Below, piece after piece: positions 59,405 to 64,000 of a stretch of 64,000 bases of DNA. Position numbers and translations under genes: made by a program. Under the pieces are notes generated by a model. The model was not told where the DNA came from. It made no database searches and saw nothing but the letters and a program-made list of their open reading frames with translations. The DNA is from Haemophilus parainfluenzae ATCC 33392 (GTDB taxonomy: Bacteria; Pseudomonadota; Gammaproteobacteria; Enterobacterales; Pasteurellaceae): positions 751,501 through 815,500 of the forward strand of contig NZ_CP133470.1 in NCBI RefSeq assembly GCF_031191205.1. Direction: 5' to 3'. The first letter of the stretch is position 1. Every line of letters starts with the position of its first letter.

Positions 59405-60016
59405 TTATCGTAAAACGATTAAATGTCGCTCACCTACAAGCTCAGGGACATGTAAAGTTATCACGTCTTTTACTTCGAATTTTTTGTCTAATTCTTGAAC
59501 TTCATCTTCGTGATAAATGCCTTTTAAAGCATAAAAATATCCATCTTGTTTTGGTAAATGATGACACCAATCAGTCATATCTTTTAACGAAGCAAATGCA
59601 CGACTTAATACGCCGTCGAATTTTTGTTCAGATTGATATTCCTCAACGCGGCTAAGAACAGGTTCTACATTTGTTAGTCCTAACTCACGTACTGCATTTC
59701 GAATGAAGCTAATACGCTTACCTAAACTATCTAACAAGACAAATTGCTTGGTAGGATTAATAATGGCTAAAGGCAGGCCTGGCAAGCCTGGACCGGTTCC
59801 CACATCAATAAAACGATCTCCTTGTAAATAAGAACTAACAACAATACTATCCAAGATATGTTTAACTAACATTTCTTGCGGATCACGCACAGAGGTTAAA
59901 TTATAGGCCTTGTTCCATTTATTGAGTAATTGTACTAACTGGATCAGTTGATCTTTTTGTAGATCTGTTAATTGGATTTCTGCTTGAGTCAGTAAATTTT
60001 CGAGTTTTGCTTTCAT
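59405..60016 (-). CDS. rsmG: 16S rRNA (guanine-527-N7)-methyltransferase
   Basis: A 203-residue methyltransferase (formerly gidB) with the SAM motif [19 protein letters not shown] (about residues 63-81) and the conserved ILDSI and [10 protein letters not shown] stretches. In E. coli rsmG directly follows mnmG; here an HxlR regulator and qorB lie between them. It precedes the atp operon on the same strand. Confidence 0.96.
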   Translation of the reverse strand: MKAKLENLLTQAEIQLTDLQKDQLIQLVQLLNKWNKAYNLTSVRDPQEMLVKHILDSIVVSSYLQGDRFIDVGTGPGLPGLPLAIINPTKQFVLLDSLGKRISFIRNAVRELGLTNVEPVLSRVEEYQSEQKFDGVLSRAFASLKDMTDWCHHLPKQDGYFYALKGIYHEDEVQELDKKFEVKDVITLHVPELVGERHLIVLR

Positions 60017-60075
60017 TTTTCTATCTATCTTGTCTGTTTGTCGTCATTCTACTTGAAAATGCCTACCTTGAAACA

Positions 60076-60432
60076 TTATTTCTTCTGGCTTGCCAAAATA
60101 TTCCCTAAATTTGTTTCCAACCAATCCACTAACTCAAACATCTTATTAGAAGCCTCTGCTCCAAATTCTGTTAATGTGTAATCCACTTGCGGCGGCACGG
60201 TATTATAGGATTTACGGATTAACATGCCGTCTGCTTCCAGTTCTTGCAAGGTTTTAGTCAACATACGTTCGCTTACACCATCAATGGCTCGACGAAGTTC
60301 ACTAAAACGCTTGGTACCAGAATGCAAACTCACCAACACCAATGCGCCCCAACGGCTGGTTAAATGTTGCAAAATTTGGCGAGAAGGGCAAGCTGAAGCC
60401 AGAACATTCCCACGATTTAAATTTTTTTTCAT
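60076..60432 (-). CDS. HxlR-family transcriptional regulator (YtfH/QorR-like)
   Basis: A 118-residue winged-helix regulator: CPSRQILQHLTSRWGALVLVSLHSGTKRFSELRRAIDGVSERMLTKTLQELEADGMLIRK is the HxlR domain, with the redox-type cysteine at about residue 16. AAGGAA precedes the ATG at 60432; the longer upstream reading is not supported. It is divergent from qorB, the same arrangement as E. coli ytfH-qorB, and the gap holds palindromes it probably binds. Confidence 0.88.
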   Translation of the reverse strand: MKKNLNRGNVLASACPSRQILQHLTSRWGALVLVSLHSGTKRFSELRRAIDGVSERMLTKTLQELEADGMLIRKSYNTVPPQVDYTLTEFGAEASNKMFELVDWLETNLGNILASQKK

Positions 60433-60486
60433 TTTTAATTCCTTAAAAATCAACAAGTTAAAAATTATTTTTTTAAAAATTCCAAA

Positions 60487-60504
60487 ACTTACGTTTATGT
60501 AAGT
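60487..60504. promoter_or_regulatory. Palindromic operator of the HxlR regulator and overlapping qorB promoter
   Basis: ACTTAC-GTTTAT-GTAAGT is a perfect 6-base-arm palindrome. It and the following TACTT/AAGTA repeats lie just upstream of TATAAT (60529-60534), the probable qorB -10 box. Binding there would block the promoter. Confidence 0.55.
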
Positions 60505-60599
60505 ACTTCTTAAAAGTAAGTATTGAAATATAATACGCCACATCAAGCGAACAATCAAATGTTCAAATATCATTTCAACTTAACGAGAAGGAAAACATC

Positions 60600-61451
60600 A
60601 TGACAACTAAAACTATCGCAATTACTGGTGCAACAGGTCAATTTGGCGCAATCGCATTAGACTTATTAAAAGCAAAACAAGCAAACGTTCTTGCGCTTGT
60701 ACGCTCTCCAGAAAAAATTTTAGGTGTAGAAGCTCGCAAATTTGATTATTCAAAAACAGAAGGACAAGTAGAAGCATTACAAGGCGTAGATACATTAATT
60801 TTGGTATCAAGTAATGAAATCGGTCAGCGTTTTGTACAACACAACAATGTAATTGAATCAGCGAAAAAAGCCAGCGTGAAACATATTATCTACACCAGCT
60901 TACTCGGCGCGACCAACGACAATACCGTAAAATCCCTTGCTGGTGAGCACGTTGAAACTGAAGCAGCATTAAAAGCTTCGGGCATTACTTACACCATTTT
61001 ACGCAATGGTTGGTACACCGAAAACTACACAGCTTCAATTCCAGCAGCATTAGCAAACAATGCTTTCTACGGTTCAGCAAAAAACGGCAAAATTTCGTCT
61101 GTACTCCGTGCAGAACTTGCTGAAGCAGCGGTAAATGTTGCATTAAGTGAAGGTCATGAAAACCAAACTTACGAGCTTGCCGGATCAACCAGCTGGACAT
61201 TAGCTGACCTTGCAGCAGAAATCAGCAAACAAACAGGTAAAGATATCCCTTACGTGGATATTCCTGCAGCAGATTATGCTGCAGCACTTGTACAAGCAGG
61301 ATTAGATGAAGGCTTTGCAGGCTTAATTGCACAATGGGATGTGGATGCGTCAAACGGTGCGTTATTCTCAGAAGACAAAACCCTTGAGAAATTGCTTGGC
61401 CGCCCAACAGCAGGACTGGATGTGGCGGTGAAACAAGCTCTCGATCACTAA
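60600..61451 (+). CDS. qorB: NAD(P)H:quinone oxidoreductase QorB-like protein
   Basis: A 283-residue NmrA-type atypical short-chain dehydrogenase. The nucleotide motif is ITGATGQFGAIALDLLK (residues 8-24); ISSNE-like SSNEIGQRFVQHNNVIESAKKA, YTSLLGA, LRNGWYTENY and ELAGSTSWTLADLAAEIS match E. coli QorB. It reduces quinones or acts as a redox sensor. GAGAAGGAAA precedes the ATG. It is controlled by the divergent HxlR protein. Confidence 0.9.
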   Translation: MTTKTIAITGATGQFGAIALDLLKAKQANVLALVRSPEKILGVEARKFDYSKTEGQVEALQGVDTLILVSSNEIGQRFVQHNNVIESAKKASVKHIIYTSLLGATNDNTVKSLAGEHVETEAALKASGITYTILRNGWYTENYTASIPAALANNAFYGSAKNGKISSVLRAELAEAAVNVALSEGHENQTYELAGSTSWTLADLAAEISKQTGKDIPYVDIPAADYAAALVQAGLDEGFAGLIAQWDVDASNGALFSEDKTLEKLLGRPTAGLDVAVKQALDH

Positions 61452-61474
61452 TAACTTTTTTAAGTTAAGCATAT

Positions 61475-61507
61475 AAAAAAGTGCGGTCAAAATTAACCGC
61501 ACTTTTC
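61475..61507. terminator. Uptake-signal terminator between qorB and mnmG
   Basis: AAAAAGTGCGGT and ACCGCACTTTT pair between convergent genes, a paired uptake-signal hairpin. Confidence 0.8.
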
Positions 61508-61518
61508 ATTTCTAAACA

Positions 61519-63408
61519 TTATTCGCCGCGTTTTAGCATACCTTGTTTTTTCAAATTCACCAGAATAATTGAAATTGCCGCAGGAGTTATACCTGAAATT
61601 CGGCTGGCTTGACCAATGGAAACTGGACGATGCTGTTCCAACTTCGCACGTACTTCATTAGATAAACCAGACACTTTACTGTAATCAAAGTTAGCCGGGA
61701 TAGCTGTATTTTCGTGGCGTTTTTGTTTTTCAATTTCTTCTTGTTGATGCTCAATATAGCCTTGATACTTAATAGCAATTTCTACTTGTTCTACGGCTTC
61801 TCTGTCTTCCATTGCCGGTTTGTATGGCGTTAAAGAAGTCAAAATATCGTAGGTCATTTCTGGACGACGCAATAAATCTTCACCATTTGCTTCACGCACA
61901 AGTGGACTACCAAGTACTTTATTGGCTTCTTCTAAATATTCAGAACGCGGATGCAACCAAATGCTGCGTAAGCGTTGGCGTTCCTGTTCGATATTTTCCA
62001 TTTTTTGATTGAAGCGAGCCCAGCGAGCCTCATCAATCAAACCTAATTCATAGGCAATTGGCGTTAAACGAATGTCTGCATTGTCTTCACGTAATAACAA
62101 ACGGTATTCCGCACGAGAAGTAAATACGCGATACGGTTCTTTGGTACCAAGCGTGCAAAGGTCATCCACCAATACGCCAGTATAGGATTGATCGCGACGT
62201 GGATACCATGCCTCTTTTTCTTGTACATAAAGACCTGCGTTAATCCCTGCTAATAAACCTTGTGCCGCCGCTTCTTCATAACCCGTTGTACCATTAATTT
62301 GACCCGCAAAGAACAAACCAGAAATAGATTTAGTTTCTAAAGTAGGTTTTAAATCACGCGGATCAAAATAATCATATTCAATGGCATAACCTGGTTTAAT
62401 GATACGAGCTTTTTCCAAACCTTTCATGGAGTTCACAATACCCATTTGTACGTCAAACGGCAAACTAGTAGAGATCCCGTTTGGATACACTTCATTACTG
62501 GTTAAGCCTTCTGGTTCCAAATAGATTTGATGTGAATTACGATCCGCAAAACGCATCACTTTATCTTCAATAGATGGACAATAACGCGGACCGATTCCTT
62601 CAATCACACCGGTATACATTGGACTACGATCCAAGTTATTACGGATCACTTCATGAGTTTGTTCATTAGTATGGGTGATATAACAAGGAATTTGTTGAGG
62701 ATGATCATCCACTGATCCCATAAAAGAGAACACAGGCAACACCTCATCACCATGCTGTTTAGCTAAAATATCAAAATTGATTGTACGTGCATCAATACGC
62801 GGTGGTGTACCGGTTTTTAAACGATCAACGCGTAAATTCAAATCACGTAAACGATGAGAAAGTGTAACGGATGCCGGATCACCAGCTCGACCGCCTTCAT
62901 AATGTTCTAAACCAATATGGATCTTACCCGCTAAAAAAGTACCGGCAGTTAAAACCACCGATTTAGCACGGAATTTAAGCCCCATTTTGGTTTCCACACC
63001 ACAAACGCAATCTTGCTCAACTAAAATATCGGTTACTTCTTGTTGGAAAATATCTAAATTAGGTTGATTCTCTAGTGCGATGCGTACAGCTTGACGGTAT
63101 AACACGCGGTCAGCTTGAGCACGAGTTGCGCGTACAGCAGGTCCTTTACTGCTGTTTAAAGTACGAAATTGAATCCCCGCCTTATCTGCAGCATGCGCCA
63201 TTAAACCGCCCATGGCATCCACTTCTTTCACTAAATGGCCTTTACCAATACCACCAATAGCGGGGTTACATGACATTTGTCCAAGGGTATCAACGTTATG
63301 TGTCAATAACAGGGTTTTTAATCCCATGCGTGCTGGTGCCAATGCGGCTTCTGTCCCGGCATGACCGCCACCAACAACGATCACATCATAATTTTCGGTG
63401 TAAAACAT
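61519..63408 (-). CDS. mnmG: tRNA U34 carboxymethylaminomethyl-modifying enzyme MnmG
   Basis: A 629-residue FAD protein (formerly gidA) that with MnmE modifies wobble uridine. The FAD motif is [19 protein letters not shown] (residues 11-29); [21 protein letters not shown] and the catalytic CPSIEDK are intact, and the C-terminal helical domain includes [29 protein letters not shown]. It is transcribed away from oriC as in E. coli. Confidence 0.98.
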   Translation of the reverse strand: MFYTENYDVIVVGGGHAGTEAALAPARMGLKTLLLTHNVDTLGQMSCNPAIGGIGKGHLVKEVDAMGGLMAHAADKAGIQFRTLNSSKGPAVRATRAQADRVLYRQAVRIALENQPNLDIFQQEVTDILVEQDCVCGVETKMGLKFRAKSVVLTAGTFLAGKIHIGLEHYEGGRAGDPASVTLSHRLRDLNLRVDRLKTGTPPRIDARTINFDILAKQHGDEVLPVFSFMGSVDDHPQQIPCYITHTNEQTHEVIRNNLDRSPMYTGVIEGIGPRYCPSIEDKVMRFADRNSHQIYLEPEGLTSNEVYPNGISTSLPFDVQMGIVNSMKGLEKARIIKPGYAIEYDYFDPRDLKPTLETKSISGLFFAGQINGTTGYEEAAAQGLLAGINAGLYVQEKEAWYPRRDQSYTGVLVDDLCTLGTKEPYRVFTSRAEYRLLLREDNADIRLTPIAYELGLIDEARWARFNQKMENIEQERQRLRSIWLHPRSEYLEEANKVLGSPLVREANGEDLLRRPEMTYDILTSLTPYKPAMEDREAVEQVEIAIKYQGYIEHQQEEIEKQKRHENTAIPANFDYSKVSGLSNEVRAKLEQHRPVSIGQASRISGITPAAISIILVNLKKQGMLKRGE

Positions 63409-63424
63409 ATCTCTCTCTTCGTCT

Positions 63425-63800
63425 TCAATTTGATCTTCGATCTAAAAATAGGCGCTATTCTACTGAAAATTCCGTGTGCTTGAAAGCAAGAATTCAATTT
63501 GTGATGAGAGAAGATCGAGAGATAATAAAGATAAGATCTATTTATATATAAAGATCTTATTATTGTTACTATTAGGATCCTTTTACGCTGTGAATAAGAT
63601 CCTTTTCCTTTTTTAAATGAAGACGTTAGATCATTTTAGACTGTGTTGAAATGTCATCAGTTTGACGTTTTTTTCTTGTGGATAACCTTCAATTTTATCC
63701 ACAGTTAAAACAACCCTTATATTTATTCAGTGGAAAAGAACATTTTTTTGACAGGTTTTATTAAAGTTATCCACAGGTGATTTTTTTGGATATGGATAAA
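63425..63800. other. oriC: Chromosomal replication origin oriC
   Basis: It lies between mnmG and mioC, the E. coli position. An AT-rich unwinding region with GATCT motifs at about 63510-63570 is followed by DnaA boxes: TTATCCACA at 63695-63703 and 63767-63775, its complement at 63677-63685, and near matches at 63589-63597 (TGTGAATAA) and 63791-63799 (TATGGATAA). Eight GATC sites fall between 63432 and 63632, suited to Dam/SeqA control. The exact limits are uncertain. Confidence 0.9.
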
Positions 63801-63802
63801 TA

Positions 63803-63831
63803 AAAAGCGATAAACTCAAATTATCGCTTTA
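63803..63831 (-). terminator. Terminator of mioC next to oriC
   Basis: AAGCGATAA and TTATCGCTT pair; on the minus strand TTTTTATTT follows. It would stop mioC transcription before it enters the origin. Confidence 0.7.
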
Positions 63832-63837
63832 TTATGA

Positions 63838-64000
63838 CTAAAGTGCATTTATAAATTGTGGCAGCCAATCTTCAGCAAATTGTTCTTGATCATCAACATG
63901 CAAGACATCTATTTTTAAACTCTCACAGATTTTGACCGCACTTTTTTTACTTAATTGTGTTTCGACTTTATTTACGGCATGACAGAATGTATCGTAATCT
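63838..64000 (-). CDS. mioC: Flavodoxin-like protein MioC, C-terminal part only
   Basis: The last 53 residues of a flavodoxin-fold protein, beginning DYDTFCHAVNKVE and ending DWLPQFINAL; the rest is beyond the right edge. E. coli MioC has YDTFCGAIDKLE and EEWLGSWVNLL at the same places. MioC is an FMN protein linked to biotin synthase electron transfer, and its transcription toward oriC affects initiation in E. coli. An uptake signal is inside the coding region. Confidence 0.85.
   Translation of the reverse strand, partial: DYDTFCHAVNKVETQLSKKSAVKICESLKIDVLHVDDQEQFAEDWLPQFINAL

Overview
The window is a contiguous chromosomal segment of a Pasteurellaceae bacterium, most likely a Haemophilus close to H. 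parainfluenzae. The evidence is the 9-base Haemophilus-type DNA uptake signal (AAGTGCGGT or its complement), scattered through and between genes, the AT-leaning base composition, and gene order and protein sequences typical of that group. The species call is an inference. The window contains a chromosomal replication origin (about 63.43-63.80 kb). No rRNA, tRNA, CRISPR array, prophage or intact insertion sequence was seen.

Layout. 1-3.6 kb: a sialic-acid-type cluster with a NanX/YjhB-like transporter (cut by the left edge), a divergent GntR/FCD regulator and two Gfo/Idh oxidoreductases, the second clearly NanY/YjhC-like. 3.76-5.15 kb: an overlapping pair of unrecognised genes, the first with a PD-(D/E)XK nuclease-like motif, boxed by uptake-signal hairpins. 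5.2-9.6 kb: pdxH, a DppA/HbpA-type binding lipoprotein, an HsrA-like exporter and mobB. 9.7-12.3 kb: rpoE-rseA-rseB with a textbook sigma-E autoregulatory promoter, plus sdhE. 12.4-16.5 kb: fruBKA. 16.6-24.3 kb: envelope and housekeeping genes (lipoprotein, PaeA-like, DUF1523, TatD, holB, tmk, mltG, surA, pyrR). 24.3-35.2 kb: dnaE, gpt, pepD, htpX, mobA, yihD-dsbA, maoP, trmA-rsmJ-rseC.

35.3-40.6 kb is an ornithine node: potE and speF behind an arginine-rich leader peptide (speFL), and upstream an ornithine carbamoyltransferase. 40.8-45.2 kb: a cpdB with a twin-arginine signal and a perfect CRP site, an NSS amino-acid transporter with a 32-residue MetS-like small subunit, and a DUF533 protein. 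45.4-52.4 kb: the isoleucine/valine genes ilvG-ilvM-ilvD-ilvA, interrupted by two related lipoprotein genes; between these lies a decayed second copy of the ilvM 3' end, which records how the array arose by duplication.

52.4-59.3 kb: the full ATP synthase operon atpIBEFHAGDC. Then come rsmG, a divergent HxlR regulator/qorB pair, mnmG, oriC and the end of mioC. Except for the inserted HxlR/qorB pair this is the ancestral gammaproteobacterial oriC neighbourhood (mioC-oriC-mnmG-rsmG-atp).

The items most worth a second look are the nuclease-like gene pair, the oxidoreductase that lacks the EKP lysine, the SpeFL leader with a 16-bp hairpin over its stop codon, the ilvM remnant and duplicated lipoproteins, the terminator between rseA and rseB, and the sigma-E-like promoter in front of surA.
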